DNA of 64,000 bases. It comes from an uncultured Sutterella sp. Its GTDB lineage: Bacteria > Pseudomonadota > Gammaproteobacteria > Burkholderiales > Burkholderiaceae_F. The position numbers and the translations under genes are program-made. The notes under the pieces were generated by a model that was not told the origin of the DNA, did no database searches, and saw only the letters and a list, made by a program, of their open reading frames with translations. The DNA lies in assembly GCA_905194315.1 (NCBI GenBank), contig CAJJRX010000006.1:22630-86629 (forward strand). The letters run 5' to 3'. Every line of letters starts with the position of its first letter. Within the stretch, counting starts at the first letter, position 1. Of this stretch, positions 54,948 to 63,007 are shown piece by piece.

Positions 54948-54963
54948 CTGCCAGACAATCTTT

Positions 54964-55443
54964 ATGACAACAACTTCAACTCAGACAACACTTGACATCT
55001 GGACCGACGGCGCCTGCAAAGGCAATCCCGGCATCGGCGGCTGGGGAGCCTATCTTGTTTACGGGAAGCACCGCAGGGAGCTTTTCGGCGGCGAAAAGGA
55101 AACCACCAACAACCGTATGGAACTGACTGCGGTTATTGAAGCACTCAGCATTCTCAACCGGCGCTGCCGTATCCGTCTGCACGTCGACAGCAACTATGTC
55201 AAGGACGGCATGACCAAGTGGATTCAGAACTGGAAGAAAAACGGCTGGCGCACCAAAGGACGCGATCCGGTGAAAAATGCCGATCTCTGGCAGAAGCTTG
55301 ACCGCCTCGTGAGCGAACACGATATCGAGTGGTTCTGGATCAAGGGGCACGCAGGCGATGAAGGCAATGAAAAAGCCGACGAGCTGGCCAATAAAGGCTG
55401 CATGTCCATGGGCTGGGTGCCGGAGAACGGTCAGCGAGGATAA
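54964..55443 (+). CDS. rnhA: ribonuclease HI
   Basis: Degrades the RNA strand of RNA-DNA hybrids. The 159-residue protein has the catalytic acidic residues in IWTDGACKGNPGIGGWG (Asp), ETTNNRMELTAVIEAL (Glu), LHVDSNYVKDGMTKWI (Asp) and the last Asp in GNEKADELAN. ATG 54964 is 16 bases after the methyltransferase stop. dnaQ, which often neighbours rnhA, is not present here. Confidence 0.96.
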   Translation: MTTTSTQTTLDIWTDGACKGNPGIGGWGAYLVYGKHRRELFGGEKETTNNRMELTAVIEALSILNRRCRIRLHVDSNYVKDGMTKWIQNWKKNGWRTKGRDPVKNADLWQKLDRLVSEHDIEWFWIKGHAGDEGNEKADELANKGCMSMGWVPENGQRG

Positions 55444-55517
55444 TCCCGCATTTATGGGATAGAGCAAAAAGCCATTTGCTTTTTGTATTTTTTTCCGTAA
55501 AATTAACAGTCTCTAAA

Positions 55518-55592
55518 GCGCGGTTAGCTCAGTGGTAGAGCACTGCCTTCACACGGCAGGGGTCACTGGTTCGAAACCAGTATCGCGCACCA
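55518..55592 (+). tRNA. tRNA-Val (anticodon CAC)
   Basis: A 75-base cloverleaf: acceptor GCGCGGT/ATCGCGC, D-arm GCTC/GAGC, anticodon arm CTGCC-TTCACAC-GGCAG with CAC, T-arm ACTGG/CCAGT, and an encoded CCA. Confidence 0.95.
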
Positions 55593-55601
55593 GATTTTTT
55601 T

Positions 55602-55641
55602 AAAGTCGAAGAGCTCCGAGAAGCTGTTCGACTTTTCTTTT
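55602..55641 (+). terminator. rho-independent terminator of tRNA-Val
   Basis: AAAGTCGAA pairs with TTCGACTTT, followed by a T-rich run. Confidence 0.75.
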
Positions 55642-55702
55642 TTCTGCATCCCGCCTCTCCCGCACGGCGCTTTTTTCTGGCAACGCTGATCGCTTTGTTA
55701 GA

Positions 55703-57403
55703 ATGTCACTGCCTTTTTCTCATTCCTCAGAACAGAAGTCGCCTTTTGCTATGCGATCCTTTTTCTCAAAATGTCTCAGATGGCTCTGGCCGCTGATCTG
55801 CCTCGGCACATGGATCGGTACCGGGTTCTACCGTCCCTCAACCGGCGCCGTGCTCATTACAACCGGTGTGTTTTTTGCACTCTGGGGTGCACTTGCGCTG
55901 CTCTCAAAGCGTCCGTATTTCGCCTTCAGCGCCTCCACGCTGATTCTTCTCTTTTTCACGCTTCTCAGTAAGCTCAAGGAGTTTTTCTGGAAGGAAAAGC
56001 TCTTTTTCACGGACTTTCAGATCTTTCTTGACCCGGCCAACACCGAAACCGTGATGCACTATCCCTGGGCGCTTGCGGGTTTTGTGATCGTCAGCCTTCT
56101 GCTGGTGCTGATCGCCGTTGCGGGTTTTCGCCACGCCCGGCGCTATCCCGGCACACCACTGCCCGCACTGCTGAGTCTTGTGCTCGGCGTCGGACTGTGC
56201 TTCTGGAGCGTGCACAGCTACCAGCCGACCTGGGTTGTGACGCTGCCCAAAGGGCAGAACGTTCCCACCAATGTCATCATGTCTGTGCGCATTACCTACC
56301 AGAATCCTGCAGACACCATCACTGCGGACGCCGGAGCTTTTCTTGCCGCACAGCAGCAGCTTGAACCCTCGGCTCTGCAGACCCGGGCTCAGAAACTTCC
56401 TCTGCCCGATATTGTGCTTTTGCTGCAGGAGTCAACATTCAACCCGGCTCTGGTCGGAGACGTCGCCTCCGGCATGCCTGAGCTTGGAATGTTTGCCCCG
56501 CGTGAGCGTCAGGCCGAAGGGCTGCTGCGTGTGCACACATACGGCGGCGGCACGTGGCGAAGCGAATTTGCCGCCCTGACCGGGCTGAGCTCGGACGACT
56601 TCGGGGTGCAGGCCGGTGCGATCTACTACAGTGCCGTCTTCCATCTGAATCAGGCCCTGTTTGCCGAACTCAACCGCCTCGGATACGAAACGTATGTGCT
56701 CACGCCGTTTAACCCGGCAAGCTACAACGCGCAAAGCGCCTATGAAGCCATGGGTGTGAAGCAGATCCGCCAGCCGCAGAACTACGGCTATCCCGCCCCC
56801 TTCAACAAGAACCTCTGGCATATCAGCACAGCCGATATGATGAAGTACACGCGCACACTTCTGGAAACCGAGCCCGGAGACAAACCCAAGGCGGTGTTTG
56901 TGCTCACCATGAGCGAACACGGGCCTTATGACACGCCGGCGGCTAATGCCCCTGCGCTAAAAAATCACCAGGGTGAGGCGCTCTCGAATCTGGCCAACTA
57001 CACCGCCCGGCTTCTCGATTCGGACAAGGCCATTACGGATTTTGAGGACTGGGTGCGCTCGGATCCGGCCAGACGGCGCATGTTTGTCCGCTTCGGCGAT
57101 CATCAGCCCGCCATCAGCTACAGCGACGGGTATCTGACAAACATCGAAAATCCGCTCTTTCTGACCAACTTCGCTCTGGTTGACTCCCAGCTCACAGCGC
57201 AGGAGCACTATCCCGTGACAGATATCGTCTATCTGCCGGGGATGATCGTGGAACGTCTTGCCGGTAAACCGTCGCCGTTTTTCCAGGCCAACATCGACGC
57301 CCGGCGCCTCATGAACGGCGCTTATGTGGATGCAGCGGACAAGAAACTGCTCGAGAGCTACCGCGCCTATATTTTCAAGGATCTGAAAGCGGCCGGCCGC
57401 TGA
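55703..57403 (+). CDS. LTA synthase-like sulfatase-fold membrane enzyme
   Basis: A 566-residue protein: about four to five N-terminal hydrophobic helices (about 25-170) and a C-terminal alkaline-phosphatase-superfamily domain. The metal site ILLLQESTFNP-like segment (IVLLLQESTFNPAL), the nucleophile Thr in YGGGTWRSEFAALTGLSS and MSEHGPYD, plus FVRFGDHQP, match the LtaS/OpgB group. In Gram-negatives such enzymes put phosphoglycerol or similar groups on periplasmic glucans or lipids. The start is uncertain: ATG 55703 or ATG 55751, neither with a strong ribosome site. The acceptor is unknown. Confidence 0.83.
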   Translation: MSLPFSHSSEQKSPFAMRSFFSKCLRWLWPLICLGTWIGTGFYRPSTGAVLITTGVFFALWGALALLSKRPYFAFSASTLILLFFTLLSKLKEFFWKEKLFFTDFQIFLDPANTETVMHYPWALAGFVIVSLLLVLIAVAGFRHARRYPGTPLPALLSLVLGVGLCFWSVHSYQPTWVVTLPKGQNVPTNVIMSVRITYQNPADTITADAGAFLAAQQQLEPSALQTRAQKLPLPDIVLLLQESTFNPALVGDVASGMPELGMFAPRERQAEGLLRVHTYGGGTWRSEFAALTGLSSDDFGVQAGAIYYSAVFHLNQALFAELNRLGYETYVLTPFNPASYNAQSAYEAMGVKQIRQPQNYGYPAPFNKNLWHISTADMMKYTRTLLETEPGDKPKAVFVLTMSEHGPYDTPAANAPALKNHQGEALSNLANYTARLLDSDKAITDFEDWVRSDPARRRMFVRFGDHQPAISYSDGYLTNIENPLFLTNFALVDSQLTAQEHYPVTDIVYLPGMIVERLAGKPSPFFQANIDARRLMNGAYVDAADKKLLESYRAYIFKDLKAAGR

Positions 57404-57574
57404 CAGTCACACAGGGTGAGGAGGTCTTTTCCGGACCTCCTCACGCACATCAGAAGTACTGCACTTTAACCTACCGGCTCTGTTTTCTGTCAGAAAGAAG
57501 CAAACCGGGGATGCCGCGGTACCCGGCCTTTGCCTATACTTTTTCAATCGAACACTTTTCTGGAGAGAGCACTT

Positions 57575-58741
57575 ATGTCAGAGATCGTCATTCCTGTTGA
57601 GGACATCATCCGCTGGCGTCGCCATATTCATCAGCACCCCGAACTGAGTTTCCACGAAACACAGACAACCGAATACATCATCCGTGAACTGCAGGAGATC
57701 GAAGGCGTGGAAATCACCCGTCCCTGCCCGACCGGACTGGTGGCACTCGTACACGGAACGGCCGGCGAAGGGCCGACCATCGCCCTGCGCTGTGACGTCG
57801 ACGCGCTGCCGGTGCAGGAGGAAAATGATGTCGAGTTCAAGAGTGTTGTCCCCGGTGTGGCGCATCTGTGCGGGCACGACAATCACATGGCCATGGTCAT
57901 GGGGGCTGTCAAGGTTCTGGCCGGTATGCGCCATGAACTCGCAGGCAGTGTGAAATTCATCTTTCAGGCCGCCGAAGAACTGCCTCCGGGCGGTGCGGCT
58001 GACCTGGTCAAAGCCGGCGTGCTTGACGGCGTCAGCGCCTGCTTTGGTGTGCATGTCTGGAATGACCCTGTCGGGTTCGTGCGTATTTTTGCCGATGAGC
58101 GTGTAAGCTCGGCCTGTGACAATGTTGAAATCCGTATTCAGGGCAAGGGCTCTCACGCCTCCATGCCGCATCAGTCCTCGGATCCGCTGCTGATCGGCTC
58201 GGAACTCGTTCAGGCACTGCACACGATTGTGTCTCGCAATGTGCCGCCGGGCACCTTTGCCGTCGTCTCCCCCACAGTGTTCCAGTGCGGCACCGTGCCC
58301 AACGTGATTGCCGATACGGCCACACTGTGGGTGAACTGCCGTTCGCGTGACGATGAAACCCGTCAGCTGCTGCGTGATCGCATCAACGAGATCACACGGG
58401 CCATTGCCGAATCGCACCATGCCAGTGTTGAACTCAACTGGGCCTACGGTTACGGCTCCATCAAACAGGATGCCGGTCTTGTGGAGCTGGTGAAAAACAT
58501 TGCCCGCGAAACACTCGGCGAGGACAAGGTCGGCACGGGACACGCCTTCAGCGCCTCGGAAGACTTTGCCGAGTACAGTTATGTGGTGCCGAGCTGTTTC
58601 TTCACGCTCGGTGTCGGCACGGCCGAAGACGGTTATCCGTATGTGAACCACCACCCGAAATTCAATGTCGATGAACGCTGTCTTGAGCAAGGGACACGTC
58701 TCGAAGTGGCAATCGCACTGCACTACCTGCAGAAAAAATAA
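57575..58741 (+). CDS. M20 family metallopeptidase/amidohydrolase
   Basis: A 388-residue two-metal hydrolase of the hippurate hydrolase/IAA-amino acid hydrolase group. Landmarks: WRRHIHQHPELSFHE (20-34 approximately), ALRCDVDALPVQE, HLCGHDNHMAMVMG (metal ligands), FQAAEELPPGGA (catalytic Glu), GKGSHASMPHQSSDP and SASEDFAEYS. GGAGAG precedes ATG 57575. It differs clearly from the AbgA-like protein at 41 kb. Probably removes an acyl or aryl group from an amino acid; the substrate is not determined. Confidence 0.87.
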   Translation: MSEIVIPVEDIIRWRRHIHQHPELSFHETQTTEYIIRELQEIEGVEITRPCPTGLVALVHGTAGEGPTIALRCDVDALPVQEENDVEFKSVVPGVAHLCGHDNHMAMVMGAVKVLAGMRHELAGSVKFIFQAAEELPPGGAADLVKAGVLDGVSACFGVHVWNDPVGFVRIFADERVSSACDNVEIRIQGKGSHASMPHQSSDPLLIGSELVQALHTIVSRNVPPGTFAVVSPTVFQCGTVPNVIADTATLWVNCRSRDDETRQLLRDRINEITRAIAESHHASVELNWAYGYGSIKQDAGLVELVKNIARETLGEDKVGTGHAFSASEDFAEYSYVVPSCFFTLGVGTAEDGYPYVNHHPKFNVDERCLEQGTRLEVAIALHYLQKK

Positions 58742-58767
58742 TCCGGCCGCGCAGATACTCTGCTGAG

Positions 58768-58804
58768 AAAAGCGGGACGGTGCCATGAGGCAGCGTCCCG
58801 CTTT
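58768..58804 (+). terminator. rho-independent terminator after the M20 gene
   Basis: AAAAGCGGGACG pairs with CGTCCCGCTTTT. Confidence 0.75.
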
Positions 58805-58844
58805 TGCTGTTTAAACCACCTCCTCGGGCCGGAGATTGCAGAGA

Positions 58845-58882
58845 GAAAAAACGCTCCTGAAAACACATGCCTTCAGGAGCGT
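58845..58882 (-). terminator. rho-independent terminator of fur
   Basis: On the reverse strand ACGCTCCTGAA pairs perfectly with TTCAGGAGCGT, followed by six T. Confidence 0.85.
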
Positions 58883-58900
58883 TACAAACTCGCTCAGCGA

Positions 58901-59362
58901 TCAGCCTTTCGGATCTACGTGTCCGCAGTCCTCGCAGATGCCGTAGAGCACGAGCGAATGATCCACGAGCTGGTATCCGTAGCGTTTGGCAACCGCAAGC
59001 TGCGCCCGTTCAATTTCCGGGTCAACAAACTCAACGACCTTGCCGCAGCCCACACACACGAGATGGTCATGGTGCGTACCCTCTTCGAGCTCATAGAGCG
59101 CACGGTCACCGTCAAAATGGTGACGCACGAGGATATTGGCCGCCTCAAACTGCTGCAGAACGCGGTACACCGTTGCCAGACCGATATCTTCACCCATCTG
59201 CACAAGCTCCCGGTAGACGTCTTCGGCAGAAAGATGACGGCGCTCACCACCTTCCTCAGAGCACTTCTGGAAAAGTTCAAGGATGCGCAGGCGCGGAGTA
59301 GTTGCTTTAAGACCGACACTCTTGAGTTCAGCCTCTTTTTTCGTATTAGTCGAGTCAGTCAC
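58901..59362 (-). CDS. fur: ferric uptake regulator
   Basis: An iron-responsive repressor. The 153-residue protein has the winged helix with LSAEDVYRELV and GLATVYRVLQQFEAANI (about 42-72), the metal-site segment EGTHHDHLVC (about residues 91-100) and zinc cysteines CVGCG and CEDCGH. The GTG at 59362 (MTDSTNT) is chosen because GAGG lies 8 bases upstream; the open frame reaches a TTG at 59395. It diverges from bamE, a conserved arrangement in beta- and gammaproteobacteria. Confidence 0.94.
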   Translation of the reverse strand: MTDSTNTKKEAELKSVGLKATTPRLRILELFQKCSEEGGERRHLSAEDVYRELVQMGEDIGLATVYRVLQQFEAANILVRHHFDGDRALYELEEGTHHDHLVCVGCGKVVEFVDPEIERAQLAVAKRYGYQLVDHSLVLYGICEDCGHVDPKG

Positions 59363-59880
59363 GTCAGTGGCCTCATTGTTGGGAAGCGTCAGCAACCGGT
59401 ACAGACCGGCTGCAGCGCCTCAAAAAGACATATACCGTCGGTGAGCGTGCGGGGAAGGACGTCAGCAGGCGTCAGCCGGCGGCGGGAGAACTCAAACCTC
59501 CACCCCGGCACGACTTCACAGCAGCGCCGCAGAGAGGAGAATCCTCAGCATATCTTTCAGATTTTAAAGACTTTCTCGGCAATTGTTAATACTCATTCTC
59601 AATTTTGAAGAAAAATTTAAGCAAACTCTTTGCAAGATGCTAATGGCGGCGCAGAAACTGTCCGCCTTTCCTATAATCAATAATTGTCATGGAAATCTCG
59701 CCGGCATTTTTTCCGGCCGATACATGCGGACGATGTGCAAGACTTGGATAGAATAGGATGCATCGCTTTTTCTGCGGCGCTCTTTTCTTGCGCGCCATGA
59801 CAAAAGCCTCCGTCAGGCCTGTTCCATCCGCGGATGGAACACTCCGGTCTGGTAAAGATCAAGTACAGACAGTGTTGACT
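59363..59880. other. fur-bamE divergent intergenic region
   Basis: 518 bases without a convincing gene. It holds a Fur-box-like stretch at 59583-59602, a forward -10-like TATAAT at 59672-59677 with no clear -35, and an open frame reading into bamE from 59758 that lacks a ribosome site and would spoil the lipoprotein signal. Confidence 0.6.
59583..59602. promoter_or_regulatory. Fur-box-like site
   Basis: TTGTTAATACTCATTCTCAA (reverse TTGAGAATGAGTATTAACAA) resembles the inverted GATAAT-type Fur consensus with AATGAGAAT-like cores. Placed upstream of fur, it would allow autoregulation. Seen by eye only. Confidence 0.45.
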
Positions 59881-60297
59881 ATGAAAAAAATTTTGATCGC
59901 CACCCTCAGTGTGGCCGCGATGAGTGTTTTGACCGGCTGCAGCAGCTTCAGTGAAGCCTGGGATAATCCCGAAAAGCTTGTTCCGGGTTTTCTGCAACCC
60001 TACCGTGCACCGGTGCATCAGGGCAACCTGATCACGGACGAAATGGTCAACCAGCTTGAAAAGGGCATGAGCCAGGGTCAGGTGCAGTTCCTTTTAGGCA
60101 TTCCGCTTGTGCTTGACCAGTTCCATCCCAACCGCTGGGACTACGTCTACTACCTGCTGCCGACCAAGGGTGAACAGCAGCTGCGCCAGCTCACCATCTT
60201 CTTTGACAAGGAAGGGCGGGTCGATCACTGGACTTCAAGTGCAATGCCTGACGAAAAGACCGTGGATATGCTGATTCTCAACGGCAGCAAATCCTGA
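59881..60297 (+). CDS. bamE: outer membrane protein assembly factor BamE
   Basis: A lipoprotein of the BAM complex that inserts beta-barrels into the outer membrane. The 138-residue protein has a lipoprotein signal with lipobox LTGC (Cys20) and the SmpA/OmlA fold: QGNLITDEMVNQLEKGMSQGQVQFLLG in part (about 44-70), then FHPNRWDYVYYL and LTIFFDKEGRVDHW. ATG 59881 gives a proper signal peptide. It diverges from fur. Confidence 0.93.
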   Translation: MKKILIATLSVAAMSVLTGCSSFSEAWDNPEKLVPGFLQPYRAPVHQGNLITDEMVNQLEKGMSQGQVQFLLGIPLVLDQFHPNRWDYVYYLLPTKGEQQLRQLTIFFDKEGRVDHWTSSAMPDEKTVDMLILNGSKS

Positions 60298-60410
60298 TAA
60301 CTTGTTGCGGCACCTCCCGCGCAGCCGTCAGGCGGGATGTGCCTGCCGCACACCGTCGGCAGCGGCCGCAAGGGTGATGCCGGCAAAGTAAACAGCGGAG
60401 AAGGATCTTT

Positions 60411-60614
60411 ATGACAACACAGATGGAACGACTAAAAGCCTTAGTGGTTCAGCTTATTGCCCGGCTCGAGCATGAAAAAAGTGAAAACCGCCGTCTGGCC
60501 TCACAACTGAGCGCCCGGGAGGCGGAACTTGCACAGACGCGCCGCCGCCTCGAGGAGATGCGTTCCCGTGCGGAATCGATCGTAAAGTCCCTGAGTCATC
60601 AGAGCGCTGATTAA
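60411..60614 (+). CDS. small coiled-coil protein upstream of zapA (ZapB/TIGR02449-like)
   Basis: A 67-residue, almost fully helical protein: ERLKALVVQLIARLEHEKSE in its N-terminal half, then heptads of Leu/Arg/Glu to residue 60. It has no signal peptide. The position 10 bases before zapA and the coiled-coil type match the short ZapB-like proteins often encoded there, which may help organise the division ring. AGGA lies upstream. Confidence 0.8.
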   Translation: MTTQMERLKALVVQLIARLEHEKSENRRLASQLSAREAELAQTRRRLEEMRSRAESIVKSLSHQSAD

Positions 60615-60624
60615 GGAGTAGAGT

Positions 60625-61026
60625 ATGTCTGAACTCTGTTTATCCATTTCCGGCCGCCAGTACCGGCTCGCTGTCAGCACCGGTGAAGAGGATCTCATCA
60701 CGCAGTGTGCCGCCGCTGTTGACAAGCAGATGAACCAGATCCGTGAAACAGGCAAGGTCATGAACAATGATCAGGTGGCCGCACTCACCGCGCTGGACTT
60801 TGCCTATGAAAGTGTGAAGGCGGAAACGGAAGCCAACCGCAAGATCGACGAGCTCACCGCCCGTGTGGCTGAACTCGAGGCTGCTCTGGCTGCGCGCCCC
60901 GAAGACGGTCCCGCGCCGCATGTGGCCACTTCAAGCGAGGCGGAACTCCTGCGCGAGATCGATGCTCTCTCGGAAATGTGTGAAAATGCCATCTTTTCCG
61001 ACATGCAGAAGGGGAGCATTCTGTAG
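60625..61026 (+). CDS. zapA: cell division protein ZapA
   Basis: Binds and bundles FtsZ filaments. The 133-residue protein has the globular N-terminal domain (LSISGRQYRLAVSTGEEDLI; DKQMNQIRETGKV) and a C-terminal coiled coil (about 65-95), followed by an extra acidic helical tail. The ribosome site AAGGAG is strong. The 6S RNA gene follows, as in many beta- and gammaproteobacteria. Confidence 0.92.
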   Translation: MSELCLSISGRQYRLAVSTGEEDLITQCAAAVDKQMNQIRETGKVMNNDQVAALTALDFAYESVKAETEANRKIDELTARVAELEAALAARPEDGPAPHVATSSEAELLREIDALSEMCENAIFSDMQKGSIL

Positions 61027-61160
61027 ACTGCCATCGGGCGTATAAAAAATTCTCTCCCTCCTCGAGCGAAGTAGCCTAACGACTGCGGGAGTAATCTTTT
61101 TGGGGGAATTAAAAAAATTTCTTCCCTTTGAGGAAAAAAATCCGCTACAATGTATTCAAA

Positions 61161-61334
61161 CCTGCAGCGGATAGCTTACGGGCTCCAAAGTTCCTAGAAC
61201 CAATGCTATACCTATTAGGTTGGTGTACTCGGTAGCCGATAGTGTGTTGAACACGCGTTGTCCAACCCGTTCCGCGCCGGAGCCGACCGCCCTGAACTTC
61301 CGGTTCAGGTAACGTAGCCCCGCACCGTTGCAGG
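61161..61334 (+). ncRNA. ssrS: 6S RNA
   Basis: The ends pair (CCTGCAGCGG with CCGTTGCAGG) to form the closing stem of a long irregular hairpin with a large central bubble, the shape that lets 6S RNA bind the sigma-70 holoenzyme as a promoter mimic. A -10 hexamer TACAAT lies at 61146-61151, placing the start close to 61160. The location directly after zapA is the standard ssrS site. The ends are approximate. Confidence 0.85.
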
Positions 61335-61345
61335 CATTCACATCG

Positions 61346-61374
61346 GGCAACCTTTCGCAAGATTGGTTGCCTTT
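61346..61374 (+). terminator. terminator after 6S RNA
   Basis: GGCAACC pairs with GGTTGCC, followed by TTTTCTATT. Confidence 0.8.
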
Positions 61375-61393
61375 TCTATTGTGGGAGCCTCTT

Positions 61394-61894
61394 ATGGATA
61401 ACACCGCCCTTATCGAATCGTTAATTCAAGGTGCGAAGCGGTTCTGGCTTATGAAATCCGAACCCGGTGAATGTTCGATTGACGATGCGCTTAACGCCCC
61501 CGATCAGACAGTCTCATGGTTCGGCATCCGTAACTACCAGGCCCGCAATTTCATGCGCGATGATATGAGCATCGGCGATGCCGTGCTTTTTTATCACTCC
61601 AGCTGCCCGCAGCCCGGCATTGTGGGTCTGGCCTGCATTGCCTCAGGTACCTACCCGGACGAACTGCAGTTTGATGACAAAAGTGAATACTTCGACGCCA
61701 AAAGCACGCCGGAAAAACCGCGCTGGCTCACAATCGACGTCCAAGCTCTCTTAAAATGTCCTGTGATCCCTATCAGTGCTCTGCGAGAGGAAGAAGCGCT
61801 CGCTGGCATGCGAATTCTGCAGAAAGGGAATCGTTTGTCTATTACACCCGTTACCCCTGAAGAATTCAGATTCATCACCGGCAAGTGGATGTAG
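61394..61894 (+). CDS. EVE domain-containing protein
   Basis: A 166-residue PUA-like fold protein. FWLMKSEPGECSIDDAL and VSWFGIRNYQARNFMRDDM, GDAVLFYHSSC and GIVGLACI are hallmark EVE segments. EVE domains bind modified bases in DNA or RNA (thymocyte nuclear protein 1 family). Here the domain is alone, in the usual chromosomal spot after 6S RNA, suggesting an RNA-related housekeeping role. GGGAG precedes ATG 61394. Confidence 0.9.
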   Translation: MDNTALIESLIQGAKRFWLMKSEPGECSIDDALNAPDQTVSWFGIRNYQARNFMRDDMSIGDAVLFYHSSCPQPGIVGLACIASGTYPDELQFDDKSEYFDAKSTPEKPRWLTIDVQALLKCPVIPISALREEEALAGMRILQKGNRLSITPVTPEEFRFITGKWM

Positions 61895-61938
61895 TGGTTG
61901 GTTTTTCCAGTATCCAGTAACTCATTCAAATCCGAATC

Positions 61939-62757
61939 ATGGACATAACCCTTATTCTCTCTCTGGCCACGCTCGGGATCTGTACCGGCTTTCTCGCCGG
62001 GCTTCTCGGCATCGGCGGCGGCATGGTGCTTACGCCGTTCCTGACGCTTATTCTCTCCGCCGCCGGCGGCATTCCTCCTGAGCATGTGGTCCACGTGGCT
62101 ATCGCCACCTCGATGTCCACCATCATGTTCACCTCCATGAGCAGCATTACCGCTCATGCCAGACGCGGCGGTGTGCTCTGGCGCATCGCCTTTATGATTG
62201 CCCCGGGGATTCTGGTCGGCGGCATTATTGGTGCACAGATCACCGGTATGCTGCCCACTTTCTGGGTCGCGATCATCTTCACCTGCTTTGTCGGCTATTC
62301 AGCCACCAAGATGTTTTTCGGCTCACGCCAGACCAAAGTCGGTCAGCTTCCGGGCAACCTCGGTCTGTTCGGCGCCGGCGGTGTGATCGGTATCATCTCG
62401 GCGCTCGTGGGTGCAGGCGGCGGCTTTATCAGTGTGCCGTTTCTCACGTACTGCAACGTGAAAATCCATCAGGCTATCGGCACCTCTGCCGCGCTCGGAT
62501 TCCCGATCGCCGTCTCCGGGACGATCGGCTACATCATCAGCGGCTGGAATGAGCCCGGGCTGCCGCAGTTCCCGATTATGCTCGGCTACATTCATCTGCC
62601 TGCGCTCGTCTGCGTTGCCGCCACGAGTATTTTCGGCGCGCCGTTCGGTGCTGCCATGGCTCACCGGCTCGATACGAAACGCCTGAAAAAAATCTTTGCC
62701 TGTCTGCTCTTTTCGCTCGCCGGCTATATGGCCTACAAGGCATTTCTGGCCTTCTAA
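61939..62757 (+). CDS. TauE/SafE family sulfite exporter-like membrane protein
   Basis: A 272-residue membrane protein with about eight hydrophobic helices in two repeats. The repeat signatures FLAGLLGIGGGMVLTPF near the N-terminus and ALVGAGGGFISVPFLTY in the second half are diagnostic. Members export sulfite, sulfoacetate or related organosulfur anions; some gut Burkholderiales metabolise taurine-derived compounds, but no such genes are adjacent. It lies 44 bases after the EVE gene. Confidence 0.88.
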   Translation: MDITLILSLATLGICTGFLAGLLGIGGGMVLTPFLTLILSAAGGIPPEHVVHVAIATSMSTIMFTSMSSITAHARRGGVLWRIAFMIAPGILVGGIIGAQITGMLPTFWVAIIFTCFVGYSATKMFFGSRQTKVGQLPGNLGLFGAGGVIGIISALVGAGGGFISVPFLTYCNVKIHQAIGTSAALGFPIAVSGTIGYIISGWNEPGLPQFPIMLGYIHLPALVCVAATSIFGAPFGAAMAHRLDTKRLKKIFACLLFSLAGYMAYKAFLAF

Positions 62758-62766
62758 AATGTCGAC

Positions 62767-62792
62767 AAATAGTTGATTTTTTTCAACTATTT
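62767..62792. repeat. perfect inverted repeat after the TauE gene
   Basis: AAATAGTTGA pairs with TCAACTATTT around a T-rich 6-base loop, 9 bases after the stop. It has no following T-run; the true terminator is at 62854. Confidence 0.6.
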
Positions 62793-62853
62793 CAGGGCAA
62801 ATAGAGGAAATACCCAAGCCCGCAAGAGCTAGACCAACAAACACGTTTATTTT

Positions 62854-62884
62854 CCGCCTGAGGTCTCCCCTCAGGCGGTTTTTT
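62854..62884 (+). terminator. rho-independent terminator of the TauE gene
   Basis: CCGCCTGAGG pairs perfectly with CCTCAGGCGG, followed by six T. Confidence 0.9.
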
Positions 62885-63007
62885 GTGCGTATAGTATGCC
62901 TCATCAGCACTGACAAATCCCCTCGATCAGATGCCGATGAACACAGAATTCCCATTACCGCCCTGTCAGAAGAGATGACAGAGCACCAGACAAAGTGAGA
63001 CAAGATC

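Noticed and set aside
54841..54963. Upstream in-frame extension of rnhA overlapping the methyltransferase gene
   Set aside because: RNase HI begins close to the TDGACKGNPG block; ATG 54964 gives the usual length.
59758..59880. Longer bamE start giving a 41-residue N-terminal extension
   Set aside because: It would bury the lipoprotein signal and lipobox; ATG 59881 gives the normal BamE precursor.
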